In this document: positions 38,772-46,786 of the stretch, piece by piece
Position numbering within the stretch: position 1 is the first letter of the stretch
Layout of the letters: the number at the start of each line of letters is the position of its first letter
Source of the DNA: Pelagibacterium sediminicola
Lineage (GTDB): Bacteria > Pseudomonadota > Alphaproteobacteria > Rhizobiales > Devosiaceae
DNA: 64,000 nucleotides
Assembly: GCF_003390885.1 (NCBI RefSeq)
Contig: NZ_QMEL01000001.1
Span: 62,001-126,000 of the forward strand
Direction of reading: 5' to 3'
Program-made: the position numbers and the translations under genes
The notes under the pieces: model-generated
The model's input: the letters and a program-made list of their open reading frames with translations, nothing else
Told to the model about the DNA's origin: nothing
Database searches by the model: none

Positions 38772-40049
38772 CTTGTTGAGCTTGAGGACCGCGCCGGCGA
38801 GATAGAGCGAACCGCAAACGACCACCCGCGCGCCCTCGATATGGGCGGCGCGCGACAAGGCATCGGGAACCGAGCGGGCGATCGTGGTCCTTATCCCGTG
38901 CGCCTGTGGAAAGGGCGCCAGTTCTCCCGCCTTGAGCGCTCCGGGTTCGCCGGGGATGGGCACGACGAACACCTCTCGCGCCATATCCTTGAACGGAGCA
39001 AAAAAGCGCGCCGCATCCTTGGTCGCCATCATGCCGGCAACCAGCACCAGCGGGGCGGAGCGGGTCTGGTCCATCTCGGCAAGGGCGGTTGCCAGCGCCC
39101 CGGCTCCGGCCGCGTTATGCCCGCCATCGAGCCAGAGCTCCTGGCGCTCGCCCAGATATTCATTGAGCGCGCCGCGCAAGGGTGTGAGCCGGGCGGGCCA
39201 GACCGCGCTACGCAACCCAACCGCGATGGCGTCTTCCCCGACCGGCAGGCCGAAATGGCGTATCGCCGCGATGGCCAGCGCCGCGTTGTCGATCTGGTGC
39301 GGGCCGACAAGGGCGGGCAGGGGCAGGTCGAGCAGTTGCGCATCGTCCTGATAGACCAGTCGCCCGCGCTGACTAAAGCCGTCAAAATCGATTCCCGCCG
39401 CAAAGGGGGCAACCCCGAGACACCGGGCCTCATCCATGATGGTCTCGAGCGCCTCGTCAGGCTGGCGCGCGATCACCGCCGGGGCGCCGCGCTTCAATAT
39501 CCCTGCCTTGGCCGAGGCGATCCCGGCGAGCGTGTCGCCCAGGAACTGGGTGTGGTCGACCGAAACCGGCGTGATCACCGCGCCGAGCGGGTGATCGATG
39601 ACGTTGGTGGCGTCGAACCGCCCGCCAAGCCCCACTTCGAGCAGCAGGTAATCGGCCTCGACTTCGGAAAAAAGCAGGAAGGCCGCGCAGGTCGTGATCT
39701 CGAAAAAGGTGATGGGCGCGCCGCCATTGGCCCTTTCGCAAGCTTCAAGCGCGGTGTTGAGGCGACGCGAGGAGACGAGCGTTCCCGCCAACCTTATGCG
39801 CTCGCGGAAGGCGGAGAGGTGCGGGGAGGTATAGACATGGACCGTCTTGCCCGCCGCTTCGAGCATCGCCCGCATATAGGCAATGGTCGAGCCCTTGCCA
39901 TTGGTGCCCGCAACGTGGATGACCGGGGGCAGGCGATCCTGCGGGCGGTCCAGCGCCTCGAGCAGCCGCAAGGTGCGGTCGAGCTCGAGATCAATCAGCT
40001 TGGGGTGCAGCGTCAGCAAACGCTTGAGGATCGCGTCGGTACGGGACAT
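38757..40049 (-). CDS. folC: Dihydrofolate synthase / folylpolyglutamate synthase
   Basis: 430 residues. FolC adds glutamate to dihydropteroate and then extends folate polyglutamates. The P-loop is IHVAGTNGKGSTIAYMRAML; the family motifs YLLLEVGLGGRFDATNV, TPVSVDHTQFLGDTLAGIA with KAGILK, and the C-terminal Mur-ligase domain motif LWLDGGHNAAGA are all present. Length is normal. Gene order accD-folC, both leftward, 62 bases apart, is standard in this group. Polyglutamylated tetrahydrofolate is the methyl acceptor expected for the LigM-like enzyme at 46787, but the link is only metabolic. Confidence 0.95.
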   Translation of the reverse strand: MSRTDAILKRLLTLHPKLIDLELDRTLRLLEALDRPQDRLPPVIHVAGTNGKGSTIAYMRAMLEAAGKTVHVYTSPHLSAFRERIRLAGTLVSSRRLNTALEACERANGGAPITFFEITTCAAFLLFSEVEADYLLLEVGLGGRFDATNVIDHPLGAVITPVSVDHTQFLGDTLAGIASAKAGILKRGAPAVIARQPDEALETIMDEARCLGVAPFAAGIDFDGFSQRGRLVYQDDAQLLDLPLPALVGPHQIDNAALAIAAIRHFGLPVGEDAIAVGLRSAVWPARLTPLRGALNEYLGERQELWLDGGHNAAGAGALATALAEMDQTRSAPLVLVAGMMATKDAARFFAPFKDMAREVFVVPIPGEPGALKAGELAPFPQAHGIRTTIARSVPDALSRAAHIEGARVVVCGSLYLAGAVLKLNKTPPD

Positions 40050-40111
40050 CGTGCGGCCTGCCGGAAAAGGAAGCGCCCGGCGGGAACGCCGGGCACGGGA
40101 GACATCAGGGC

Positions 40112-41092
40112 CTATTCGGCGTGACCGGCAACCGGGGTCGTGGCCAGAAGATCGTCGTCGCCTTCCGCCGCGATCGCCACGTCGCGCGCCGTGAGCGCGG
40201 GCACGCTGGCGGCGTCGGCGCGGGTGGGGATGGCGTCGTTGGCAGGCGCCCCGGTCATCATCCGCACGAGCGAAGCGATGGTCGGCCTCAGATCGTGGCG
40301 GTGGATGACCATATCGACCATGCCGTGATCGTAAAGATATTCGGAGCGCTGGAAGCCCTTGGGGAGCTTTTCGCGGATGGTCTGCTCGATGACCCGCGCC
40401 CCCGCAAAGCCGATCTCCGCCCCCGGTTCGGCCAGCTGGATGTCGCCCAGCATGGCGTAGGACGCAGTCACCCCGCCCGTGGTGGGGTTGGTGAGGACGA
40501 CGATATAGGGCAGGCGCGCCTCGCGCAGGCGCTGGACGGCAACCGTGGTGCGCGGCATCTGCATGAGGGACAAAATCCCCTCCTGCATGCGCGCGCCGCC
40601 CGAGGCAACGAACATCACGAACGCGGTCTTGTCGCGCACGGCCGCTTCAAGCCCGGTGATGATGGCCGAACCCGCCGCCATGCCGAGCGATCCGCCCATG
40701 AACTCGAAATCCTGCACCCCCACGGTCATGGGCGTACCGTAGACATCGCCCTGGGCGATGATCACGGAATCCTCATTGCCGGTCTTGGCGCGGTATTCCT
40801 TGAGCCGGTCGGCATAGCGCTTGATGTCGCGGAACTTGAGCGGATCGTGGGCGACCGAGGGCAGAGCGAGTTTTGTATATTTGCCCTCGTCGAAGAAATT
40901 GGTCAGCCGGTCGGCGGCCTTGATCTTCATGTGATAGCCCGAATTGGGCACCACCCACTGGTTGGATTCCAGATCGCGGTGGAACACCATTTCCCCGCTC
41001 TCGGGGCATTTGACCCAGAGATTGTCCTCGACGTCGCGCTTGTTGAGGAAGGAGCGGATTTTGGGGCGGACGACGTTGTCGATCCAGTTCAT
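40112..41092 (-). CDS. accD: Acetyl-CoA carboxylase carboxyltransferase beta subunit
   Basis: 326 residues. With AccA it transfers the carboxyl group from biotin to acetyl-CoA, the first step of fatty acid synthesis. Seen: [54 protein letters not shown] and the carboxyltransferase core [19 protein letters not shown]. The N-terminal zinc finger of E. coli AccD (four Cys) is reduced to one cysteine in CPESG, with VVPNS in place of the second CxxC. A Pro/Ala-rich C-terminal tail adds about 40 residues. ATG at 41092 chosen; the frame runs to 41125 without family sequence. Confidence 0.95.
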   Translation of the reverse strand: MNWIDNVVRPKIRSFLNKRDVEDNLWVKCPESGEMVFHRDLESNQWVVPNSGYHMKIKAADRLTNFFDEGKYTKLALPSVAHDPLKFRDIKRYADRLKEYRAKTGNEDSVIIAQGDVYGTPMTVGVQDFEFMGGSLGMAAGSAIITGLEAAVRDKTAFVMFVASGGARMQEGILSLMQMPRTTVAVQRLREARLPYIVVLTNPTTGGVTASYAMLGDIQLAEPGAEIGFAGARVIEQTIREKLPKGFQRSEYLYDHGMVDMVIHRHDLRPTIASLVRMMTGAPANDAIPTRADAASVPALTARDVAIAAEGDDDLLATTPVAGHAE

Positions 41093-41104
41093 CTCGGTTT
41101 CTCG

Positions 41105-41158
41105 CCTAGAGCGCTTCCAGGACAAGTGGATTCCACATATCCGGTTCGGAAACGCGTC
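41105..41158. repeat. RIME-like palindrome upstream of accD
   Basis: TAGAGCGCTTCC and GGAAACGC flank GACAAGTGGATTCCAC, the layout of rhizobial RIME1-type elements. It resembles the second palindrome at 839-883. It begins 13 bases before the accD start, so it lies in the accD leader and separates it from trpA. Confidence 0.7.
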
Positions 41159-41247
41159 AAACTAAATTCAGTCCCTGTTACATCCCATCTGCCCGGCAGG
41201 CCGGTCTGGGACCTGCCATATGTAGGATGCGATTGTGGCAATTTATA

Positions 41248-42072
41248 TCAGCTTCTGGCGCGCTTTGCACCCTCGGCGAGCGTGCGCACGACATTGTGGA
41301 CAGCTTCGGGGGTCCCCCGCTGCGGCACCCCGTCGACAAGCGATTCCGCGATCGCCGACACCAGCGCCGAACCCACGACCACCCCATCGGCGTCCCGGCC
41401 GATGAGCGCGGCATCCTCGGCGGTCTTGATACCGAACCCCACGGCGATGGGAAGGCCGGTATGGACCTTGATGCGGTTGACCGCCGTACCCACCGCGCCG
41501 CGGTCCTTGATCTCGGCCCCGGTGATGCCGGTCATCGAGACGTAATAGACAAAGCCCGAACTGTTCTTAAGGACCGTGCCCAGTCGGTCATCGTCGGTGG
41601 TGGGTGTGGCCAGCCGGATGAAATTGAGCCCCGCCTTGAGCGCGGGCAGGCACAATTCGCCGTCTTCCTCGGCGGGCAGATCGACGACGATCAACCCGTC
41701 GACACCGGCGGCAAGCGCATCGGCGATGAAATCGTCGACGCCGTAGATATAGATGGGATTATAGTAGCCCATCAGGACGATGGGGGTCTCGGTATCGGTC
41801 TTGCGGAAGCGGGCGACCATATCGAGGGTCTTTTTGAGCGTCATCCCGGCCTTGAGCGCGCGCTGCCCCGCCATCTGCACGGCGACGCCATCGGCCATGG
41901 GGTCGGAAAAGGGCATGCCCAGTTCGATGATATCGGCCCCGGCGGCGGGCAGGCCGGCAATAATTGCATCGGCGGTGGCCTCGTCGGGGTCTCCGGCCAT
42001 CACAAAGGAGACGAAAGCGGGGCGGTTCTCGGCCCGGGTCTTTTCAAAACGCCTGTCGATGCGAGTGGTCAT
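41248..42072 (-). CDS. trpA: Tryptophan synthase alpha subunit
   Basis: 274 residues. TrpA cleaves indole-3-glycerol phosphate to indole and G3P, which is then used by TrpB. Catalytic Glu lies in [16 protein letters not shown] (Glu and Asp both present), then [25 protein letters not shown] (catalytic Asp), [13 protein letters not shown] and [13 protein letters not shown] at 42072 chosen at MTTRIDRRF; the open frame to 42135 is within a repeat. trpB and trpF, which normally precede trpA, are not here: upstream lie a repeat, a DUF1127 peptide and polA. TrpB must be encoded elsewhere. Confidence 0.96.
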   Translation of the reverse strand: MTTRIDRRFEKTRAENRPAFVSFVMAGDPDEATADAIIAGLPAAGADIIELGMPFSDPMADGVAVQMAGQRALKAGMTLKKTLDMVARFRKTDTETPIVLMGYYNPIYIYGVDDFIADALAAGVDGLIVVDLPAEEDGELCLPALKAGLNFIRLATPTTDDDRLGTVLKNSSGFVYYVSMTGITGAEIKDRGAVGTAVNRIKVHTGLPIAVGFGIKTAEDAALIGRDADGVVVGSALVSAIAESLVDGVPQRGTPEAVHNVVRTLAEGAKRARS

Positions 42073-42092
42073 AGGCCGTCCGCCCTCCCTGC

Positions 42093-42145
42093 CAGAGCTT
42101 TTCCTGTTTTGATGGAACCGAAACAGAAGCTCCAAGTCTTTGATT
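42093..42145. repeat. Palindromic element upstream of trpA
   Basis: GAGCTT (42095-42100) with AAGCTC (42127-42132), and inner CTGTTT/AAACAG arms around TGATGGAACC, followed by CAAGTCTTTGATTTATC. The same loop words and CTAAGTCTTTGTTATATCGC tail occur at 783-840, so the two are copies of one element. Confidence 0.7.
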
Positions 42146-42202
42146 TATCACGCCGGATAAAGGGCAAGAACGCCCCAAGAGTCAACCACGGGCCCGGAAA
42201 AG

Positions 42203-42230
42203 AAAAAGGCATCCGCGGATGGCGGATGCC
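42203..42230 (-). terminator. Intrinsic terminator after the DUF1127 gene
   Basis: On the minus strand GGCATCCGC (42230-42222) pairs with GCGGATGCC (42216-42208), 5-nt loop, then five U. It lies 31 bases past the DUF1127 stop. Confidence 0.85.
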
Positions 42231-42261
42231 GGTTTCTTCACATCTGGGCGAGGCACCGTGC

Positions 42262-42441
42262 CTACTTGCCCGAAAAAGCCTTGTCGAAGGCGTAGCGGGG
42301 AAGGCTATCCCTGCTCAGCCCGCGTGCCTTGAGAGCCTCGTCGGACAGTCCGGAAAGATCGCGATAAAGCGCGGAGGCGGCACGGGCGCGCCCAATGTCA
42401 CCGAAAAAGCCTGCCAGGCCGTCGAAAACACGATTGGACAT
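42262..42441 (-). CDS. DUF1127 family small protein
   Basis: 59 residues starting MSNRVFDGLAGFFGDIGRAR and containing ALYRDLSGLSDEALKARGL, the arginine/leucine-rich DUF1127 core seen in small alphaproteobacterial proteins often linked to phosphate, RNA or stress responses. No molecular function can be stated for this one. ATG at 42441 has GGAGGT five bases upstream, better than the ATG at 42453. It has its own terminator and is bordered by repeats on both sides, so it is probably a single-gene unit. Confidence 0.82.
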   Translation of the reverse strand: MSNRVFDGLAGFFGDIGRARAASALYRDLSGLSDEALKARGLSRDSLPRYAFDKAFSGK

Positions 42442-42825
42442 GTGAACCTCCATTTCAATCGAAGTTGATTACGATTGATAGATGGACCCCGATGCCCTGT
42501 TTGTGTAGGGCCATATTGGTCATGCCAGCCATCCGGCCTGCGCATGGCTGGCGGGTTTGCTGAATCGTTTCCGGTTTTTATCCTGTCGCCGCGCGTGAAA
42601 GCCTCAGCGGATCTAGAATGTTTCAGGTTTTGATGGAAACGGCCTGCCGGGACGGGTGGGGATGGATCGCGCTGGGTTCCGGGAACGAGTCCCGGAAGGA
42701 CATTGGCGGCTTTGGCCGATACCGGCCCCATTCCCGCCCGTCGCCCCGGGCTTCAATCCCGGGGTCCAGACCGAACCCGCCGCAATCGCAAGAGCCTCGA
42801 CGATTCCGTCAGAACCTGAAACGAT
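42442..42825. other. Gene-free gap between DUF1127 gene and polA end (384 bp)
   Basis: 42442-42600 should contain the DUF1127 promoter; nothing definite could be assigned. 42614-42828 is MITE-like copy A. No RNA gene was recognised. Confidence 0.6.
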
Positions 42826-42828
42826 CTA
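42614..42828. repeat. MITE-like element, copy A (best preserved)
   Basis: 215 bp bounded by imperfect 23-bp terminal inverted repeats: left 42614-42636 starts TAGAATGTTTCAGG, right 42828-42806 reads TAGATCGTTTCAGG inward; 19 of 23 positions agree. The interior contains TTCCGGGAACGAGTCCCGGA and CCCCGGGCTTCAATCCCGGG hairpins, then GGTCCAGACCGAACCCGCCG. The right terminal TAG (42828-42826) is the polA stop codon. No coding capacity. Related copies: 48345-48500, 59861-60050, 27735-27815, and subfamily 2 at 12027 and 45887. Confidence 0.85.
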
Positions 42829-45717
42829 ATGCGCGGCCTCCCAGTTCCGGGCGGCTTTTGCGTCCACGTGGATCGGCACGGCCAGCCGCACGGCTGGTTC
42901 GGCTGCCCCTTCCATCACCTTGCGGATGACGGGGATGGCGGCTTCGGCCTTGTCCTGCGGCGCTTCAAAGATCAGTTCGTCATGGACCTGCAAGAGCATG
43001 TCGGCGTCGGCCTTTTCGGCGCCAAGGGCTTTTTCCATGCGGATCATGGCGCGCCGGATGATGTCGGCGGCGCTCCCCTGGATGGGGGCGTTGATCGAGG
43101 CGCGTTCGATGAAGGCGCGTTCGGAGGGGTTCTTGGTGTTGGCGTTCTCGAAGGGGATTTTCCGGCCGAAAATGGTCGAAACGAACCCTTGCGCTTTCAC
43201 CAGCCGCTTTTGCTGGTCCATATAGTCCTGGATACCGGGGAAACGCTTGAAATAGGTCTTGATGTAGTCGCTCGCCTCCGAACGGGCGATGCCGAGCTGG
43301 TTGGCGAGCCCGAAGGCCGAGATGCCGTAGATGATACCGAAATTGATCGCCTTGGCCTTGCGGCGCACCATCGGATCCATGCCCTCGATAGGCACCCCGA
43401 ACATCTCGCTTGCCGTCATGGCGTGGATGTCGAGCCCTTCCTCGAAGGCGTCTTTCAGCGCGTCGATATCGGCGATATGGGCAAGGACGCGCAATTCGAT
43501 CTGTGAATAGTCCGCCGAGATCAGCAGATTGCCCGGCCGGGCGACGAACGCCGTCCTGATCTTGCGCCCGTCCTCGGTGCGCACGGGAATGTTTTGCAGG
43601 TTCGGATCGGTCGAGGAGAGCCGGCCCGTTGCAACCGCGGCCTGATGATAGGAGGTGTGGACGCGCCCGGTGCGCGGGTTGATATAGCCGGGCAGCGCGT
43701 CGGTATAGGTGGATTTGAGCTTGGTGACCCCGCGCCAGTCGAGCAGCACCTTGGCCAGCGGCACGCCTTGGGCTGCGAGGTCGTCGAGCACCGAAGCGCC
43801 CGTCGCCCAGGCGCCGGTCTTGGTCCTGGCGCCGCCTTCAAGGCCCATCTTGCCGAACAGGATATCGCCGAGCTGCTTGGGCGAGCCCAGATTGAATTTT
43901 TCGCCCGCCAGCGCGTGCGCCTCGGCTTCAAGGGCCGCGGCGCGCTGGGCGAAATCGCCGCTCATGAGCGAGAGGATCTGCCGGTCGACCGAGATCCCGC
44001 GCGCTTCCATCCGCGCAAGCACAGGGGCGAGCGGACGGTCGATGGTTTCGTAGATGGTCGTTGCGCCAAACGCGGCGAGCCGGGGCTTGAGGACATGCCA
44101 GAGCCTGAGCGTCACATCGGCGTCCTCGGCGGCATATCTGGCCGCGTCCTCGATGGCGATCCTGTCGAAGGTGAGCTGGTTCTTGCCGGTGCCGGCAAGA
44201 TCGGTGAATTTGAGGCAGGTGTGGTTGAGCCAGCGGTCGGCCAGCGCATCCATGCCATTGTTGCGCGCGCCATCGAGCGCATAGCTCATGAGCATGGTAT
44301 CGTCGATCGAGACAAGCTCGATGCCGTAGCGGGCAAAGATGCCCAGATCGTATTTGAGGTTCTGGCCGATCTTCAAAATCGCGGGGTCCTCAAGGACGGG
44401 CTTGAGCATGTCGAGCGCGGTGCGCATCTCCATCTGGCCCTCGGCCCGCCCGCCCCCGAACATGTCGCCCGCCCCATCGACATGGCCGAGCGGGACGTAG
44501 CAGGCGGTGCCCGGTTCGGTCGCAAGGCAGATGCCGACAAGGTCGGCCTGCTGGTTGTCGAGCCCGGTCGTTTCGGTATCGATGGCGACGTGGCCCTTTT
44601 CGATGATCCTTTCGACCCAGCCGGCCAGGTCGTGGGGGTCGCGCACGATGGTATAATCCTCGTGCCGGCAGGGGATGGCGCGAATGGTTTCGAGCACCGC
44701 CTCGGCGTGGGCCTCGGGGCCATGATCGGTGGCGTGGGTCGTGCCGGTGTCGGCGGAAATGCCCGACTGGCCCGAAAGCCCCTCGCCCGAGGCGGCGAGC
44801 GCGGAATCGGCCTCGAAATCGGCTGGATCGACCTCCAGAAGCGTTGCCACCCGGCGCGTGAAGGCGGCAAATTCCATCGCCTTCAAAAACGGGATCAGCG
44901 TTTTTGCTTCGAGCGGCTGGCGGACGAGATCGTCGAGCGGGGTCTCGACGGGGGTGTTGCAGTCGAGCTCGACCAGCGTGCGCGATATGCGGGCCAGTCC
45001 GGCATTCTCGAGGATCGTTTCGCGGCGCTTTTGCTGCTTGATCTCGCCCGCCCGCGCCAGAAGGGTTTCAAGATCGCCATATTCGTTGATGAGCAAAGCC
45101 GCGGTCTTGATCCCGATGCCGGGCACGCCCGGCACGTTGTCCACCGCGTCCCCGCACAGCGCCTGAACGTCGACCACCTTTTCGGGCCCCACCCCGAACT
45201 TGGCGACAACCTCGTCGGGCCCAATCCAGCGCATGGGCGGTTGGCCGGGGCGGGCGATGGTATCGAGCATCACGACGTTGTCGTCGACAAGCTGCATCAG
45301 ATCCTTGTCGGAGGAAACGATGGTGACCTTGCCGCCTTTATCGCGCATCTGGCAGGCATAGGTGGCGATGATATCGTCGGCCTCATAACCTTCCTGCTCG
45401 ATCGAGGGCAGGTTGAAGGCGCGGGTCGCCTCGCGCGTCAGCGGGAATTGCGGCACCAGATCCTCGGGCGCCTCGGGGCGGTTGGCCTTGTACTGGTCGT
45501 AAAGATCATTGCGGAAGCTCTTGCCCGAATAGTCGAAGATCACCGCCATGTGGGTGGGGGCGTTGTCGCCCTTCAGATCCTCGGAGAGCTTGAACAGCAT
45601 GTTGCAGAACCCGGCGACCGCGCCGACCGGTAACCCGTCGGACTTGCGCGTCAGGGGCGGAAGCGCGTGATAGGCCCTGAAAATGAAGGACGAGCCGTCG
45701 ACGAGGACGAGGTGCAT
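42826..45717 (-). CDS. polA: DNA polymerase I
   Basis: 963 residues, three-domain Pol I for Okazaki fragment maturation and repair. The 5'-3' exonuclease starts LVLVDGSSFIFRAYHALPPL with DYSGKSFR and the GIKTAALLINEYG helix-hairpin-helix. The 3'-5' exonuclease has VAIDTETTGLD and YAAEDADVTLRL, so proofreading residues are present. The polymerase domain has SADYSQIELRVLAHI, RRKAKAINFGIIYGISAFGL and LLQVHDELIFEAP. ATG at 45717 chosen at MHLVLVDG. It ends NWEAAH, and the stop TAG is the first triplet of the MITE-like copy A. Confidence 0.97.
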   Translation of the reverse strand: MHLVLVDGSSFIFRAYHALPPLTRKSDGLPVGAVAGFCNMLFKLSEDLKGDNAPTHMAVIFDYSGKSFRNDLYDQYKANRPEAPEDLVPQFPLTREATRAFNLPSIEQEGYEADDIIATYACQMRDKGGKVTIVSSDKDLMQLVDDNVVMLDTIARPGQPPMRWIGPDEVVAKFGVGPEKVVDVQALCGDAVDNVPGVPGIGIKTAALLINEYGDLETLLARAGEIKQQKRRETILENAGLARISRTLVELDCNTPVETPLDDLVRQPLEAKTLIPFLKAMEFAAFTRRVATLLEVDPADFEADSALAASGEGLSGQSGISADTGTTHATDHGPEAHAEAVLETIRAIPCRHEDYTIVRDPHDLAGWVERIIEKGHVAIDTETTGLDNQQADLVGICLATEPGTACYVPLGHVDGAGDMFGGGRAEGQMEMRTALDMLKPVLEDPAILKIGQNLKYDLGIFARYGIELVSIDDTMLMSYALDGARNNGMDALADRWLNHTCLKFTDLAGTGKNQLTFDRIAIEDAARYAAEDADVTLRLWHVLKPRLAAFGATTIYETIDRPLAPVLARMEARGISVDRQILSLMSGDFAQRAAALEAEAHALAGEKFNLGSPKQLGDILFGKMGLEGGARTKTGAWATGASVLDDLAAQGVPLAKVLLDWRGVTKLKSTYTDALPGYINPRTGRVHTSYHQAAVATGRLSSTDPNLQNIPVRTEDGRKIRTAFVARPGNLLISADYSQIELRVLAHIADIDALKDAFEEGLDIHAMTASEMFGVPIEGMDPMVRRKAKAINFGIIYGISAFGLANQLGIARSEASDYIKTYFKRFPGIQDYMDQQKRLVKAQGFVSTIFGRKIPFENANTKNPSERAFIERASINAPIQGSAADIIRRAMIRMEKALGAEKADADMLLQVHDELIFEAPQDKAEAAIPVIRKVMEGAAEPAVRLAVPIHVDAKAARNWEAAH

Positions 45718-45886
45718 GAAGAAGGGCTCCGGCGGGTCTGAGGTTGGTGCGCACCTTGGCGCGGAATCGGATGCCGGGCAAGACCGGAGGGGCTTGCCGG
45801 GTTCGTCGCGAAAATAGACGATTTCGCGACCGGCGTCTCCGTATAACTGCCCACAAGAGGAGAAGGTGGGGCAGGGCAATCGGCTT

Positions 45887-46050
45887 TAGATCGTTTCAGG
45901 TTTCGATCGAAACGATCGGTTTGTCTCCGTCGCTATCCCGGGATCCATAGCGAACCATCCAACACGGCGGACTTTGCAGCATGGGCCCCGGCTTTCGCCG
46001 GGGCAGCAAAGGAGCTTGAGGCCGATTCCGACAAAATCCGAAATGATCCA
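45887..46050. repeat. MITE-like element, copy E (subfamily 2)
   Basis: 164 bp. Left end TAGATCGTTTCAGG with an immediate TTTCGATCGAAACGATCG palindrome; right end, reverse-complemented, TGGATCATTTCGG. The interior shares GTCGCTATCCCGGG and TTTGCAGCATGGGCCCCGGC with copy F (12027-12199). Placed upstream of polA. Confidence 0.75.
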
Positions 46051-46067
46051 GTGTTTGGAAAGGCATC

Positions 46068-46130
46068 GCTGCCCCTCATCCGTCTCGCCCTTCGGGCGAT
46101 CCACCTTCTCCCACGAGGGAGAAGGGTAAC
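46068..46130. repeat. CCTCATCCGTC/TTCTCCCACGAGGGAGAAGG repeat
   Basis: CGCCCTTCGGGCG and CTTCTCCCACGAGGGAGAAG hairpins form a compact element like those scattered through alphaproteobacterial genomes. It lies 21 bases before the lipoprotein gene end and could terminate it. Confidence 0.55.
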
Positions 46131-46150
46131 CGGGGGGGGCGATCTCGGGC

Positions 46151-46684
46151 TTAAGCCATATCCGGCGAGCGGACGCCCATGATGAGGGCCCAGTAGGTGC
46201 CGTAGGTGTTGAAGGTGGTCGAGGGGCCGCGCCGCACCGAGATGCCGAACTGGACGTAGTCGGGATTGACCATGACCCTATGGTGGGCCCGCGATTCCAT
46301 CCAGCCATCAATCGCGGTGGCAAGGTTGGGCGGGCCGCCAGCGAGGTTTTCGCCTGCCGCGCCCCAGAACCCGGCGCGCCGCAGCCGCTCGATGAAGGGC
46401 TGGCCCGCCTCGGCCGTGTGGGCGATCTTTGTGGTGCGGGCCATGATCCCGGCCTGTTCCTCGGCCACCGCCTGGAGCATGGCGTTGTGGGTCAGCTCTG
46501 TAAGCCCGTTCTCACGCCGCATGGCGTTAAGCGCGCCATTGGCCTCGGCGACCGAGACGGTGGAGACCGGGGTGGCACGGGCCGTCGTCATGATGACGGG
46601 GGAGGGCGTACACCCTGAAAGCCAAAGCGCCCCGCCCGATGCGGCGAGACCAATAGCGAACTGACGGCGGGACAACAGCTTCAT
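46151..46684 (-). CDS. CAP-domain lipoprotein (SCP/PR-1 family)
   Basis: 177 residues. The N-terminus MKLLSRRQFAIGLAASGGAL has a twin-arginine-like SRRQFAI motif and a lipobox LSGC at about residues 22-25, so it is probably an exported lipoprotein. The rest is a CAP domain: NAMRRENGLTELTHNAMLQA, KIAHTAEAGQPFIERLRRAGF, GENLAGG, and VMVNPDYVQFGISVR. Bacterial CAP proteins have varied or unknown functions. ATG at 46684 chosen over 46726 because it begins the signal peptide. Single gene, flanked by repeats on one side and the ligM-like gene's terminator on the other. Confidence 0.87.
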   Translation of the reverse strand: MKLLSRRQFAIGLAASGGALWLSGCTPSPVIMTTARATPVSTVSVAEANGALNAMRRENGLTELTHNAMLQAVAEEQAGIMARTTKIAHTAEAGQPFIERLRRAGFWGAAGENLAGGPPNLATAIDGWMESRAHHRVMVNPDYVQFGISVRRGPSTTFNTYGTYWALIMGVRSPDMA

Positions 46685-46724
46685 GGCGCCTCTTCTATCA
46701 GATCGGCGCGGGACCGGAAGATGC

Positions 46725-46755
46725 AAAAAACGCCGCCCCCGAAGGGAGCGGCGCT
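46725..46755 (-). terminator. Intrinsic terminator after the ligM-like gene
   Basis: On the minus strand AGCGCCGCTCCC (46755-46744) pairs with GGGGGCGGCGTT (46737-46726 region), TTCG loop, followed by six U. It lies 31 bases past the stop at 46787. Confidence 0.88.
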
Positions 46756-46786
46756 CTTTTGAAAGCCGGTGGAGGAACGGTCCGGC

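Larger units (their letters stand above)
45718..46150. other. Gene-free gap between polA start and lipoprotein gene end (433 bp)
   Basis: 45718-45886 should hold the polA promoter, none assigned by eye. 45887-46050 is MITE-like copy E and 46068-46130 a second repeat. The open frame upstream of polA (to 45879) shows no family sequence. Confidence 0.6.
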
